Origin: Gammaproteobacteria bacterium
GTDB lineage: Bacteria; Pseudomonadota; Gammaproteobacteria; S144-34
Length of the DNA stretch: 54,038 bases
Assembly (NCBI GenBank): GCA_026989495.1
Contig: JALSJE010000098.1
Coordinates: forward strand, 1 to 54,038
Reading direction: 5' to 3'
Shown: piece by piece, positions 1-8,096 of the stretch
Layout: every line of letters starts with the position of its first letter
Numbering within the stretch: the first letter of the stretch is position 1
Translations under genes and position numbers: made by a program
Notes under the pieces: model-generated
Seen by the model: the letters and a program-made list of their open reading frames with translations, nothing else
Told to the model about the DNA's origin: nothing
Database searches by the model: none

Positions 1-40
1 GCGGGGCTTCCCCGTGCGAAAGTAGGTCATCGCCAGGCAC
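1..40 (+). rRNA. rrf: 5S ribosomal RNA, 3' end (partial)
   Basis: The first 40 bases match the 3' end of bacterial 5S rRNA: a GGGG-CTTC-CCCG hairpin, then GCGAAAGTAGG, then a CGCCAGGCA terminal strand. The 5' part lies outside the window. A strong terminator follows at once, as expected for the end of an rrn operon. Confidence 0.9.
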
Positions 41-46
41 CCAACC

Positions 47-89
47 CGAGGCCCCGGGGCTCGACGAGAGTCTCGGGGCCTCGTCTTTT
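47..89 (+). terminator. Rho-independent terminator of the rrn operon
   Basis: Arms CGAGGCCCCG (47-56) and CGGGGCCTCG (74-83) form a perfect 10-bp stem, with further pairing inside the loop, followed by the T-rich tract TCTTTT. It sits 7 nt after the 5S rRNA end. Confidence 0.93.
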
Positions 90-124
90 GCGCGCACGGG
101 GAAGCCCCGCGGCCGATTCCCCCC

Positions 125-189
125 GTGGGGCCGGCAGGATGCCGGCCCCACAGGGATCGGACGCCTGTTCGGCTGGAAGCCGGCCCTAC
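125..189. repeat. Interspersed REP-like hairpin repeats (two units)
   Basis: Unit 1 (125-151) is a perfect 11-bp inverted repeat, GTGGGGCCGGC / GCCGGCCCCAC, with a 5-nt loop. Unit 2 (171-189) is, on the minus strand, GTAGGGCCGGCTTCCAGCC. The unit-2 sequence recurs almost exactly at 20122-20145 and 40811-40834 on the plus strand, so it is a dispersed family. Bases 90-300 otherwise hold no recognisable gene. Confidence 0.75.
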
Positions 190-300
190 GAGGGTCGGGC
201 GCCGGGCCGGCGGGGCGCCGGCACCACGGGCGACAGGGAGGAGGTCGATCGGCTAGAGGCGGTATCATCCCTCCCGGACCCGACGCGTGACCCCTGCGGC

Positions 301-567
301 ATGGACGACATCCCCGAACCGGTGCGCGAGTGGCTGCGGACGAGCCCCGAGCTCGCGCGCCTGTGCACGCAGAACGGCTGGATCGATCCCGGCTCGATCC
401 GCGCGGAGGTCGTCGACCGCGGCCCCGATGGCACCCTGGTGCTCGCCGTCTGCTTCGAGGAGGTCGTGGTGGAGGCCGCCGGCTGCGTGGGCACCACCGT
501 GCCCTGCTACGGACGCGTGCGGATCCGCCTCGACGGCGACCGTCTCCTCGGCGCCGAGATCCTCTGA
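301..567 (+). CDS. Small hypothetical protein (88 aa)
   Basis: An 88-residue soluble acidic protein beginning MDDIPEPVREWLRTSPE and ending RVRIRLDGDRLLGAEIL. There is no signal peptide, membrane segment or motif that I recognise. It has two cysteines in a CVGTTVPC arrangement. The reading frame is open much further upstream, but the ATG at 301 is preferred because the upstream translation would run through the REP hairpins and is low complexity. No strong ribosome-binding site is visible. It lies between the rrn terminator and a PEP-CTERM gene, which gives no functional hint. Confidence 0.55.
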   Translation: MDDIPEPVREWLRTSPELARLCTQNGWIDPGSIRAEVVDRGPDGTLVLAVCFEEVVVEAAGCVGTTVPCYGRVRIRLDGDRLLGAEIL

Positions 568-576
568 TCCATGGGC

Positions 577-594
577 TGTCGACGGCTTTTACAC
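577..594 (+). promoter_or_regulatory. Upstream activator element 1 (candidate PrsR site)
   Basis: The sequence TGTCGACGGCTTTTACAC has TGT-N11-ACA ends. Seventeen of its bases (578-594) recur exactly on the minus strand at 29251-29267, and a variant lies at 18829-18846. The TTTTACA core starts 81 bp before the -24 GG of the promoter at 667. All three copies precede PEP-CTERM genes. Binding by PrsR is inferred. Confidence 0.7.
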
Positions 595-666
595 TTCGTG
601 CCCATCGGGCGTGGCGCATCGTCCGTGCCGGACGCAAGTCCCTGTGGCGTCGAGGGCTTATCGAGC

Positions 667-682
667 CGGAACGGAGCTTGCA
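667..682 (+). promoter_or_regulatory. Sigma-54 (-24/-12) promoter of the protease gene
   Basis: CGGAACGGAGCTTGCA has GG at 668-669 and GC at 680-681 separated by exactly 10 nt, and a good -12 box (TTGCA). The -24 box is weaker than the TGGCAC consensus. The predicted start, near 693, is about 30 nt before the gene. The call rests mainly on its fixed position relative to the element at 577-594. Confidence 0.6.
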
Positions 683-724
683 AAGGGTTGCGGGACTTCC
701 ATCCATCGCACAGGGAGGCAAGGG

Positions 725-1873
725 ATGCGTGCGATCTCGTCCTCTTTCCAGTCGCTTTTCCACTCCGAGGGCGGCACCGGGGCTGCGCGCTTGGTGGTGC
801 GCTGCGGGGTCGCCGCCCTGACGCTCGCGGCCGCATTGCCGGGCCCGGCATGGGGGGTGGGCATCGGGGTGGACGGCCCCGGGCCGGGTGGCGAGGCCTG
901 GCTGAGCTACGAGTACGCGCCGCGTCTCACGGTGGCGGACGATCCCGCGCTGCACGAGGTCGCGCCCGGCGGCGCCTACGACGGCGTCGGCAGGCTCGTC
1001 GTCGAGTGGTCCGGCGGCACGCGGGTGGGCTGCTCCGGCGCGCTCATGCCCGGCGGGCGCCATGTCCTCACCGCCGCGCACTGCCTCACCGACGGTTCCG
1101 GCGCGCTGGTGGCCACGGGCGGCACGGTCCGGTTCGAGGGCGATGCGGGGACCTACGACATCGCGCTGTCGGCCTTCTATGTGCATCCGGGCTGGAGCGG
1201 CGTGGCGCTCGCGGGCGACGACGTGGCGCTGGTCGAGCTCGCCGCGCCGGCGCCGGACGAGATCACCCGTTACGGCCTCTACACCGGCAGCGACGAGATC
1301 GGCCAGGTGGGGACCATCCTGGGCTACGGCGTCTCGGGCACCGGCGCCACCGGCGAGGATCCCGCCGCCTATCCCTTCGGCACAAAGCGCGCCGGCCTCA
1401 ACGTGTACGATATGCTCGCCGACGATCTGCTCGAGGCCTTCGGCCTCGTTCCGGGCATCGATTTCCAGCCGGGCGCCATGCTCGCCTACGATTTCGACAG
1501 CGGCGATCCCGCCAACGACGCCTTCGGCCACTTCTTCGGGCTGGACGATACCGGGCTGGGTGACGACGAGGCGCTCTCGGCCTCGGGCGATTCGGGCGGT
1601 CCGGTCCTGATCGGCGGGCTCGTGGCGGGCATCACCTCCTATGGCCTGCGGGTCGAGGACCTGTCGGGCTATTCCACCGACGTCAATGGCGCCCTCGACA
1701 GCAGCTTCGGCGAGATCGGCGTGGACATGCGGGTGAGCTACTACGCCGATTTCATCTATGCGGTGCTGGGCGCCCCTCCGTCCTCCGGCGGCAGCGTGCC
1801 GGCGCCCGCGCCGCTGGCGCTGCTCGGGGCCGGGCTGGCCGCAGGGGCGCTGGCACGGCGCCGCCGTGCCTGA
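725..1873 (+). CDS. Secreted trypsin-like serine protease with PEP-CTERM-type sorting tail
   Basis: A 382-aa chymotrypsin-fold (S1) protease. The catalytic triad is visible: His119 in LTAAHC, Asp165/166 in GDDVAL, and Ser290 in GDSGGP. A Sec signal peptide covers about residues 1-45 (hydrophobic run, ending near GPAWG). The C-terminus is VPAPAPLALLGAGLAAG followed by an Arg cluster, a variant PEP-CTERM signal (motif, transmembrane helix, basic tail) that an exosortase would process. The ATG at 725 is preferred over earlier in-frame codons because GGAGG lies about 8 nt upstream and the signal peptide begins here. A sigma-54-type promoter and upstream element precede it. The substrate is unknown; processing of matrix or surface proteins is plausible. 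Confidence 0.9.
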   Translation: MRAISSSFQSLFHSEGGTGAARLVVRCGVAALTLAAALPGPAWGVGIGVDGPGPGGEAWLSYEYAPRLTVADDPALHEVAPGGAYDGVGRLVVEWSGGTRVGCSGALMPGGRHVLTAAHCLTDGSGALVATGGTVRFEGDAGTYDIALSAFYVHPGWSGVALAGDDVALVELAAPAPDEITRYGLYTGSDEIGQVGTILGYGVSGTGATGEDPAAYPFGTKRAGLNVYDMLADDLLEAFGLVPGIDFQPGAMLAYDFDSGDPANDAFGHFFGLDDTGLGDDEALSASGDSGGPVLIGGLVAGITSYGLRVEDLSGYSTDVNGALDSSFGEIGVDMRVSYYADFIYAVLGAPPSSGGSVPAPAPLALLGAGLAAGALARRRRA

Positions 1874-1966
1874 GGCACGCGGGAGGGTGTCCTGCAGGCG
1901 CGGGTCCCGGCCTGCCGGGCCCCGCGTCTTCCGTCTCCTCGACGGACCGGTTCACCTGCGGGCGGC

Positions 1967-3025
1967 ATGAGGCACATGAGGACGGGGCGGATGCGTGGCG
2001 TGACGGCCGCGCTGCTTGCCGCCGGCGCGCTCGCCGGGGGCGGCGAGTCCCGGGCCGTGCCCGTGACGCTGGATGCCTCGTCCGAAGGCGGGAGCCCCGC
2101 CTTCGACGCGTTGCTGGAGCTGCCGGGGGCACCCAACGGCGTGGGCGTGGTGCTGCTGCACGGCCGCGGCGGCAATCCCGACAGCGCCGTCGTGCGCCAG
2201 CTCCGCACCTGGCTGCCGGGCGAGGGCTACACGACGCTCTCCATCCGGCTGCCGGAGCCGGCCGATCTCGACGGCGACGGCCGGCCCGACTTCGCCGAGT
2301 ACGAGGCGGACGTGGCCGGGCCGGGCACGGTCTTCCCCGAGTCCTACGCCCGCATCCGCGCGGCGCTGGATCACCTGGAGGGGCTCGGGGTGGGGCGGGC
2401 CTTCCTCGTCGGCTTCAGCATGGGATCGCGCATCGGCGCGGCGCACGTGGCGCGCGGGCAGGCGGACGAGATCCCGCTGCTCGGCTTCGCCGGCATCGGC
2501 ATGCGGGCCAACTCGGTCGATCCGCTCAACACGGCCTCGGTGCTCGACGAGATCGCCATCCCCGTCCTCGACCTGTACGGCGACGGCGACCTGCCCGCGG
2601 CCGCGACCGCCGCGCTGCGCGCGGCCGCCTACGGTGGCCCCCCGGGCGCCTACACGCAGGTGGTGCTGGACTGCGCCGACGGGTTGACCGTGCAGGCATG
2701 CCACAAGCTGGTCGGCCTCAAGGGGGCGGGCAGCGGCCGCGAGCTCGAGCGCGCCGTCGCGGCCTGGATGGCGTCGGTGCGGACGGCCGCCGTGCCCGCG
2801 CCCCCGACGCCCGTCCTCCTGCTTGCGGGGCTCGCGCTGGTCGGGCTCGCGGTGAGAAGGGCCCGACGAGGGCCTAAAATGGCGGCGTGGGCGGGGATTG
2901 CCGGGCAGCGCTGGCGCTGGGGGCCGTGCTCGCGTGCGGGTGCGCGGGGGTGGCGGATGCCGTGCCGCCCGCGCCGTTCGCCGACGTCCACGTCCATTAC
3001 AACTGGAACCAGGCCGAGACCCTGA
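1967..3025 (+). CDS. Secreted alpha/beta hydrolase with internal PEP-CTERM-like tail
   Basis: A 352-aa protein with an N-terminal signal peptide, VVLLHGRGG (oxyanion region) near residue 60 and nucleophile elbow GFSMGS (Ser151), so an alpha/beta-hydrolase-fold enzyme. Near residue 270 it carries VPAPPTPVLLLAGLALVGLA then VRRARR, a PEP-CTERM-type signal. Unusually, the frame continues for about 50 more residues of low-complexity Arg/Trp-rich sequence and overlaps the next gene by 139 nt. Either this is a real extension or a sequence error has hidden a stop just after the Arg cluster. It lies 93 nt downstream of the protease gene and may be co-transcribed. Confidence 0.75.
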   Translation: MRHMRTGRMRGVTAALLAAGALAGGGESRAVPVTLDASSEGGSPAFDALLELPGAPNGVGVVLLHGRGGNPDSAVVRQLRTWLPGEGYTTLSIRLPEPADLDGDGRPDFAEYEADVAGPGTVFPESYARIRAALDHLEGLGVGRAFLVGFSMGSRIGAAHVARGQADEIPLLGFAGIGMRANSVDPLNTASVLDEIAIPVLDLYGDGDLPAAATAALRAAAYGGPPGAYTQVVLDCADGLTVQACHKLVGLKGAGSGRELERAVAAWMASVRTAAVPAPPTPVLLLAGLALVGLAVRRARRGPKMAAWAGIAGQRWRWGPCSRAGARGWRMPCRPRRSPTSTSITTGTRPRP

Positions 3026-3798
3026 GCCCCGAGGCGGCGGTCGCGCGCCTGCGCGAGGCGGGCGTGGTGCTGGCGGTGGTCGCCTCCAGCCCGCCGGAGC
3101 TCGCCCTGCGGCTGGCGGAGGCGGGGCCGGGGTGGGTGCTTCCCCTGTTCAGCCCCTACATCGATCCCGTGCGCCGCCACGTCTGGCACCGGGTGCCGGG
3201 GGTGCTCGAGGCGGCCCGGGCGGCGCTCGCGGGCGGCCGCTACGTGGGCATCGGCGAGGTGCACGTGACGTCGGGGCTCGGCCCCCGGCGGGACGATCCG
3301 GTCCTCGACGGCCTCATGGCGCTGGCCGAGCGCCGGGGTGTGCCGTTCATGATCCACACCGAGGCCTCCGACTACCGCTTCTTTCTCCCGCTGTGCCGCA
3401 GGCGCCCGCGGCTGCGCTTCCTGTGGGCGCACGCAGGCGGCATCCTGCCGCCGGAGCAGGTGGCACGCCTGCTCGAGGCCTGCCCGAACGTCTGGATCGA
3501 GCTTTCGGCACGCGATCCGTGGCACTATGGTGGGATCGTGGGCCCCGCGGGCGCGCTGCGGGCCGGGTGGCATGAGCTGGTGCTGCGGTTCTCCAGGCGG
3601 GTGATGACAGGCTCCGATCCGGTCTATCCGGGCCACGAGATCCATCACTGGGATCGCCCGGACACGGGCTGGGACCTGCTCGCGCGGCTGCTGGGCTTCC
3701 ATCGGCGCTGGATCGCCGCGCTCCCGGCGGACGTGGGCGAGCGCGTGCGGCTGCGCAACGCCCAGGACTTCTTCGGCGTCCCGGGGCGGGCACCGTGA
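2887..3798 (+). CDS. Amidohydrolase-type TIM-barrel lipoprotein
   Basis: A 303-aa protein starting at a GTG. The N-terminus has a short hydrophobic stretch and a VLAC lipobox (Cys17), suggesting a lipoprotein. The mature part opens with FADVHVHYNW, the metal-binding HxH of amidohydrolases. Later it shows GIGEVHV, MIHTEA, WAHAGG and MTGSDPVYPGH, which fit the further His/Asp ligands of a metal-dependent TIM-barrel hydrolase. The substrate is unknown. It ends in a GTGA overlap with birA, so the two are probably translated together. The start overlaps the long tail of the upstream hydrolase. Confidence 0.75.
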   Translation: MGGDCRAALALGAVLACGCAGVADAVPPAPFADVHVHYNWNQAETLSPEAAVARLREAGVVLAVVASSPPELALRLAEAGPGWVLPLFSPYIDPVRRHVWHRVPGVLEAARAALAGGRYVGIGEVHVTSGLGPRRDDPVLDGLMALAERRGVPFMIHTEASDYRFFLPLCRRRPRLRFLWAHAGGILPPEQVARLLEACPNVWIELSARDPWHYGGIVGPAGALRAGWHELVLRFSRRVMTGSDPVYPGHEIHHWDRPDTGWDLLARLLGFHRRWIAALPADVGERVRLRNAQDFFGVPGRAP

Positions 3799-4790
3799 GC
3801 GGCGGCCTGACCTGCCTCTCGCCCCGCACCGCGGCCCTGGCGCGCCGGCTGGCGGACGGGCGCTTCCATTCGGGCACCGAGCTGGCCCGCGAGCTCGGGG
3901 TCAGCCGCGCGGCGGTCTGGAAGCATGTCGGGCGTCTCGCGGCCCTCGGGCTCGACGTGCACGCCGTGCGGGGCAAGGGCTACCGCCTGGCGCAGCCGCT
4001 GGAGCTGCTCCGCGAGGCCGACGTGCGTGCCGCGCTCGCGCCCGCGGCGGCGTCGCGGCTGGCCCGGATCACCGTCCTCGACGTGGTCGACTCCACCAGC
4101 CTGTGGCTTGCGCGCCGGCCGGGCACGGCGCCGGAGGCCTGCCTCGCCGAGTGCCAGACCGCCGGGCGTGGCCGGCGCGGGCGGCGCTGGATCTCGCCCT
4201 ACGGCGCGGGCCTGTGCCTCTCGCTGCGCTGGCGTTTCGAGGCGGGGCCGGCGGCGCTCAGCGGGCTGAGCGTGGCGGTGGGCGTGGCCGTGGCCGAGGC
4301 GCTGGCCGACGGCGGGGCGGAGGGGGTGGGCCTGAAGTGGCCCAACGACCTCGTCCACGGCGGCGCCAAGCTGGGCGGCATCCTCGTCGACCTGGCGGGT
4401 GAGGGCACCGGACCGACCACCGTGGTGGTGGGGGTGGGCATCAACGTGCGCATGCCCCCGGACCGCGCGCTGCCGGTGGAGACGCCCTGGACGGAGCTCG
4501 CCGCGCTCCCGGGGCCACCCGACTGCTCGCGCAACCGGCTGGCGGGCCGCCTCCTCGGCCGCCTGGTGGCGGCCCTGGAGCGCTTCGCGGCAGCGGGGCT
4601 GGATCCCTTCCTGCCGGGCTGGCGCAGCCGCGACGTGGTCGCCGGGCGCACGGTGGAGATCGTCGGTGCCGGCTGGCGCGAGCGGGGCACCGCGCAGGGC
4701 ATCGACGGCAGCGGCGCGCTGCTCCTGCGCACCGAGGCCGGACTGCGGCGGCTCGCCACGGGCGAGGTGAGCGTCCGGGGATGGCGATGA
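3795..4790 (+). CDS. birA: Bifunctional biotin-protein ligase / biotin operon repressor
   Basis: A 331-aa protein with the full BirA layout. An N-terminal winged helix-turn-helix (about residues 10-70, with LARELGVSRAAVWKHV) is followed by a catalytic domain containing the biotinyl-adenylate loop GRGRRGRRW (124-132) and KWPNDL (181-186), and a small C-terminal domain ending TGEVSVRGW. It activates biotin with ATP and transfers it to the biotin carrier protein of acetyl-CoA carboxylase. The DNA-binding domain implies that it also represses bio genes. It starts in a GTGA overlap and overlaps coaX by 10 nt. Confidence 0.95.
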   Translation: MSGGLTCLSPRTAALARRLADGRFHSGTELARELGVSRAAVWKHVGRLAALGLDVHAVRGKGYRLAQPLELLREADVRAALAPAAASRLARITVLDVVDSTSLWLARRPGTAPEACLAECQTAGRGRRGRRWISPYGAGLCLSLRWRFEAGPAALSGLSVAVGVAVAEALADGGAEGVGLKWPNDLVHGGAKLGGILVDLAGEGTGPTTVVVGVGINVRMPPDRALPVETPWTELAALPGPPDCSRNRLAGRLLGRLVAALERFAAAGLDPFLPGWRSRDVVAGRTVEIVGAGWRERGTAQGIDGSGALLLRTEAGLRRLATGEVSVRGWR

Positions 4791-5563
4791 GGCTGCTGGT
4801 CGACCTGGGCAACACACGCCTGCGCTGGGCCGCCCTGGACGCGGCGGGGAGGCTGGGACGGGTGGCGTCCGTGGTCCATGCAGGGCGTTCGCTCGGCGAC
4901 GTGCTGGAGGGCGCGTGGGCAGGGCTCGCGCCGCCCGAGGCCGTGCTGCTTTGCAGCGTGGCGGATGCGGCGGCGAGCGAGGCCGTGGTGCGGTGGTGCC
5001 GGCAGCGCTGGGGGGTACTGGTGGAGCGGGTCGAGGCCCGCGCCGAGGGGTGGGGCGTGCGCAACGCCTATCACGAGCCTGCGCGGCTCGGGCCGGACCG
5101 CTGGGCGGCGCTGGTGGGTGCCCGGGCCCTCTTCCCGGAGCGCCCCGTGTGCGTCGTCGATTGCGGCACGGCCGTGACCATCGACGTGCTGGATGCGCAG
5201 GGGCGGCACCTCGGTGGGCTCATCACGCCCGGCCTCGCCCTCATGCGCCGGGCGCTGGCCGCCGGCACCGCGGCCATCGGTGAGGCCGAGGCCGGCGGCG
5301 GCCGTCCCGAGGGGGTGTCCCTGCTCGCGCGCAGCACCCGCGACGGCGTGACCGCAGGCACCCTCTGTGCCCTGGTGGCTCTGGTGGACCGGGTGAGTGC
5401 CGATCTCCGCGCGGAGCTGGGCGAAGGGCTGGTGCGGGTGCTCACCGGCGGAGACGCGGTCGCGGTGGCGGGGCTCCTCGCCGAGGCGTGGCGCCACGAG
5501 CCGACGCTGGTGCTGCAGGGGCTGGCCCGGATGGCCGCCGTGGCGGCGGCGGAGGCGCCATGA
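4781..5563 (+). CDS. coaX: Type III pantothenate kinase
   Basis: A 260-aa ASKHA-fold kinase that phosphorylates pantothenate, the first step of coenzyme A synthesis. The N-terminal phosphate loop DLGNTRLRW, the DRWAALVGA motif and the CGTAVTIDVLD-HLGG-ITPG block are all typical of CoaX. Length is normal for the family. The start overlaps birA; an ATG two codons further on (4787) is equally possible. The birA-coaX pairing is widespread in Gammaproteobacteria. Confidence 0.95.
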   Translation: MAMRLLVDLGNTRLRWAALDAAGRLGRVASVVHAGRSLGDVLEGAWAGLAPPEAVLLCSVADAAASEAVVRWCRQRWGVLVERVEARAEGWGVRNAYHEPARLGPDRWAALVGARALFPERPVCVVDCGTAVTIDVLDAQGRHLGGLITPGLALMRRALAAGTAAIGEAEAGGGRPEGVSLLARSTRDGVTAGTLCALVALVDRVSADLRAELGEGLVRVLTGGDAVAVAGLLAEAWRHEPTLVLQGLARMAAVAAAEAP

Positions 5564-6210
5564 GGGCCAGCGGGCTGCGCATGGCCGTCTACGCCCTGGC
5601 GCTGGCCAACCTGGTGGTGCTGCTGTGGCACCTGCCCCGGGAGCCGGCCGCCCGGACCGCACCGCCGCCCCTGCAGGCGCCGCCCCTGAGGCTGGTGGAC
5701 GAGCCGGCCCCACCGGCGGCTGCCGGGCCGGTGTCGCCCGGGACGGCCGAGGCCGGGGCGGCCTCCGGGTGCTGGCGCCTCACGGCCGCCTCGGCGGAGA
5801 CGGCCCGTGCGCTTGCCGAGGCGGCGCGGGCGGCCGGCCTCGCCGTGGAATTGGCGCAGGAGAGGGCCCGCGAGACCGTCGGCTACTGGGTCTACCTTCC
5901 GCCCTTTCCGGACCGTGCCGCAGCCCGGGCGGCGGTGGCGGACCTGGCGGCGAAGGGCGTGCGCGACGTCCAGCTCCTGGGGGGTGCCCGTGCCAACGCC
6001 GTCTCCCTGGGGCTGTTCCGGGTGCGGGCGCTGGCGGAACGCCGTCGCGCGCAGATCGCGGCCCTGGGCTTCCAGCCCGTGATCGAGGTGCACGAGCGCG
6101 AGGTGCAGCGATGGCGCGTGGTGCTGCGGGGAAGGCGCGCCGATGCGGCGCACCTCGCCCGCCGGCATGGCGTGCGCCTGCGCGCCTGCTCCGCCGCCCC
6201 GGTGGGGTAG
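5560..6210 (+). CDS. SPOR-domain membrane protein downstream of coaX
   Basis: A 216-aa protein with one N-terminal transmembrane helix (about residues 6-25), a Pro-rich linker (30-65), and a region reading GCWRLTA...YWVYLPPFPDRAAARAAVADL...GLFRV, which looks like a degenerate SPOR repeat. SPOR domains bind denuded septal peptidoglycan. It starts in an ATGA overlap with coaX; the frame is open earlier, but that part is shadow sequence inside coaX. Genes of this type commonly follow coaX in gammaproteobacteria. Confidence 0.78.
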   Translation: MRASGLRMAVYALALANLVVLLWHLPREPAARTAPPPLQAPPLRLVDEPAPPAAAGPVSPGTAEAGAASGCWRLTAASAETARALAEAARAAGLAVELAQERARETVGYWVYLPPFPDRAAARAAVADLAAKGVRDVQLLGGARANAVSLGLFRVRALAERRRAQIAALGFQPVIEVHEREVQRWRVVLRGRRADAAHLARRHGVRLRACSAAPVG

Positions 6211-6226
6211 AATCCCACGTCGCCCG

Positions 6227-6302
6227 GCTGGCGTAGCTCAATCGGCAGAGCGCCCGCCTTGTAAGCGGACGGTTGTGGGTTCGAGTCCCACCGCCAGCTC
6301 CA
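6227..6302 (+). tRNA. tRNA-Thr (anticodon UGU)
   Basis: A 76-nt cloverleaf. The acceptor stem is GCTGGCG / CGCCAGC, followed by discriminator T and an encoded CCA. The D-arm holds GCTCAATCGGCAGAGC, the anticodon loop CTTGTAA gives UGU, and the T-loop is GGTTCGAGTCC. It starts 16 nt after the SPOR gene. In E. coli the matching thrU is followed by tyrU-glyT-thrT-tufB; none of those follow here. Confidence 0.97.
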
Positions 6303-6332
6303 GACCTCCCGCGCGCTCTCCCAACACGTTGA

Positions 6333-6351
6333 CCTGAAAAGGCCTTTCAGG
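6333..6351. repeat. Short inverted repeat downstream of tRNA-Thr
   Basis: Arms CCTGAAA (6333-6339) and TTTCAGG (6345-6351) enclose 5 nt. There is no T-tract, so it is a poor terminator candidate. It resembles the core of the hairpin at 36486-36521. It could be an operator or an RNA-processing hairpin. Confidence 0.4.
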
Positions 6352-6370
6352 GCCACAGCGATCCTGCGCC

Positions 6371-6388
6371 TGTAAGCCTTTTCCTACA
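6371..6388 (+). promoter_or_regulatory. EPS operon operator A (TGTAAGC-N5-CCTACA)
   Basis: TGTAAGCCTTTTCCTACA is an imperfect palindrome that matches the site at 29344-29361 in 16 of 18 positions. It lies about 155 nt upstream of the priming sugar transferase gene, and the other copy lies about 146 nt upstream of the export lipoprotein gene. The protein that binds is not known; PrsR is one candidate. Confidence 0.7.
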
Positions 6389-6467
6389 CGCTGCGTTTGC
6401 GCGGACCTACACCTGCATGCGAGTTCCAAGCTATGGGTGGCTGGGGCCGTGTGCTAGCGTGCCCTAC

Positions 6468-6492
6468 CGCGCCACGGGCCGCCCGTGGCGCG
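6468..6492. repeat. 25-nt perfect palindrome in the leader of the sugar transferase gene
   Basis: Arms CGCGCCACGGGC and GCCCGTGGCGCG (12 bp each) flank a single central base, about 50 nt before the start codon. As DNA it could be an operator. As RNA it would need an opened loop of 3 nt or more. There is no T-tract after it. Confidence 0.55.
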
Positions 6493-6541
6493 TGGTCGTC
6501 CCGGCCCGCCAAGGGCCGCGGAAGGGGGAGCGAAGGGAGTG

Positions 6542-8083
6542 ATGGAGCCTGTGCGAGAGCCGGAAGTGGACGCGTCCGCCCCGGTGCAGGACGCGGAAGG
6601 GGCCGGCGCGGGCCGCAGCCCCTCGCCCGTGTACCTGCCGGGGAGGGCGGGCGCGGTGCTGGAGGCGCGCCCGGCCCGGCTGCGCGTGCGCTACCTGCGG
6701 CTCTTCGGCGGCCACGTCTCGCTCCTGACCACGCTGCTGGTGTTTTCGGAGCTCGCCCTGTTCGTAGGGGGCGCGTACGGGGCGGCCTGGCTGCGCTTCG
6801 ACGGCGACATGGCGGCGGCGCAGGCCTGGGCCGGCCCCCTCGGCCCGCGCGCCGCCGTGATCGCGCTGGCGCTCGCCGCCGGCATGGCGGCCATGGGCCT
6901 CTACCAGCGCGATTTCCGGGAGGACTGGCTGGGCACGGGCCTGCGGGCGGCCGTGGGGCTCGGGCTCGGCGCGCTGCTGCTCACCCTGGTCTACTACGCG
7001 CTCCCCGATCTCGAGATCGGACGCGGCATCCTTGCCCTCACCCTGGCGCTCGCCCTGCCCGGCTCGCTCGGTCTGCGCGCGCTCCACTTCGGCCTGCTCG
7101 GCGAGCGCGGCCTGCGGCGCCGGGTGCTCGTGCTCGGCGCCGGCACGCAGGCGGCCACGCTGCTGCGGCTGCGCCGCCGCGCCGACCGCCGCGGCTTCGA
7201 GATCGTGGCCTTCGTCTCGGTGCGCGGCGAGGACGCCATCGGCGAGGGCGGACGCGTGATCCCGCACGACCGGCCGCTCGCGCGCATCGTGCGCCGCCAC
7301 GAGATCGACGAGGTGGTGGTGGCCGTGGACGAGCGCCGCGGCGGCCTCCCCATCCACGAGCTGCTCGACTGCCGCCTCGGCGGGGTGCAGGTGGTGGATC
7401 TGGCCACCTTCTTCGAGCGCGAGACCGGCCGCATCAAGCTCGAGAGCCTCTCGCCGAGCTGGCTGGTCTTCGAGGAGGGCTTCCATCACGGCTGGCTGCG
7501 CGACCGGGCCAAGCGTATCTTCGACGTGGCCGTGAGCCTCGCGCTGCTGGTGCTCGCCTCTCCCCTGATGCTGCTGGCGGCACTGGCCGTGCGGCTCGAC
7601 AGCCCTGGGCCGGTGCTGTTCCGCCAGGTGCGCGTGGGCCAGCACGGCCGGCCCTTCGAGCTGCTCAAGTTCCGCAGCATGCGGGCGGATGCCGAGGCCG
7701 ACGGGCGGCCGCGGTGGGCCACGCGCGGCGACCCGCGCATCACCCGCGTCGGCAGGTTCCTGCGCAAGGCGCGCATCGACGAGCTGCCCCAGCTCGTCAA
7801 CGTCCTGCGCGGCGAGATGAGCTTCGTCGGCCCGCGGCCGGAGCGGCCCGAGTTCGTGCGCGAGCTGGCCGCGCAGATCCCCTATTACAACGAGCGCCAC
7901 CGCGTGAAGCCGGGCATCACCGGCTGGGCCCAGATCTGCTACGGCTACACCGCCAACGAGCGCGACGCGCGCGAGAAGCTGGAATACGACCTCTACTACG
8001 TGAAGAACTACAGCCCCCTGTTCGACCTCTACATCCTGCTGCGCACCGTCGAGGTGGTGCTGTGGGGGCGGGGCGCGCATTGA
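6542..8083 (+). CDS. EPS priming sugar transferase (PEP-CTERM/exosortase-associated EpsB type)
   Basis: A 513-aa polyprenyl-phosphate sugar-1-phosphate transferase that starts EPS repeat-unit assembly on the lipid carrier in the inner membrane. The N-terminal half has several membrane helices, then a nucleotide-binding-like domain beginning [12 protein letters not shown]. From about residue 322 comes the bacterial sugar transferase domain: [59 protein letters not shown] and [10 protein letters not shown]. The ATG at 6542 has a GAAGGGAG ribosome-binding site, so it is preferred over an earlier in-frame start at 6485. It heads the operon that contains prsK-prsR-prsT. Confidence 0.92.
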   Translation: MEPVREPEVDASAPVQDAEGAGAGRSPSPVYLPGRAGAVLEARPARLRVRYLRLFGGHVSLLTTLLVFSELALFVGGAYGAAWLRFDGDMAAAQAWAGPLGPRAAVIALALAAGMAAMGLYQRDFREDWLGTGLRAAVGLGLGALLLTLVYYALPDLEIGRGILALTLALALPGSLGLRALHFGLLGERGLRRRVLVLGAGTQAATLLRLRRRADRRGFEIVAFVSVRGEDAIGEGGRVIPHDRPLARIVRRHEIDEVVVAVDERRGGLPIHELLDCRLGGVQVVDLATFFERETGRIKLESLSPSWLVFEEGFHHGWLRDRAKRIFDVAVSLALLVLASPLMLLAALAVRLDSPGPVLFRQVRVGQHGRPFELLKFRSMRADAEADGRPRWATRGDPRITRVGRFLRKARIDELPQLVNVLRGEMSFVGPRPERPEFVRELAAQIPYYNERHRVKPGITGWAQICYGYTANERDAREKLEYDLYYVKNYSPLFDLYILLRTVEVVLWGRGAH

Positions 8084-8096
8084 AGGGAGGGTCCCG

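Noticed and set aside
6388-6541. Sigma-54 promoter before the sugar transferase (several GG-N10-GC matches, e.g. 6445 and 6476).
   Set aside because: Matches lack the TGGCAC and TTGC context, and in DNA this GC-rich GG-N10-GC occurs often by chance.
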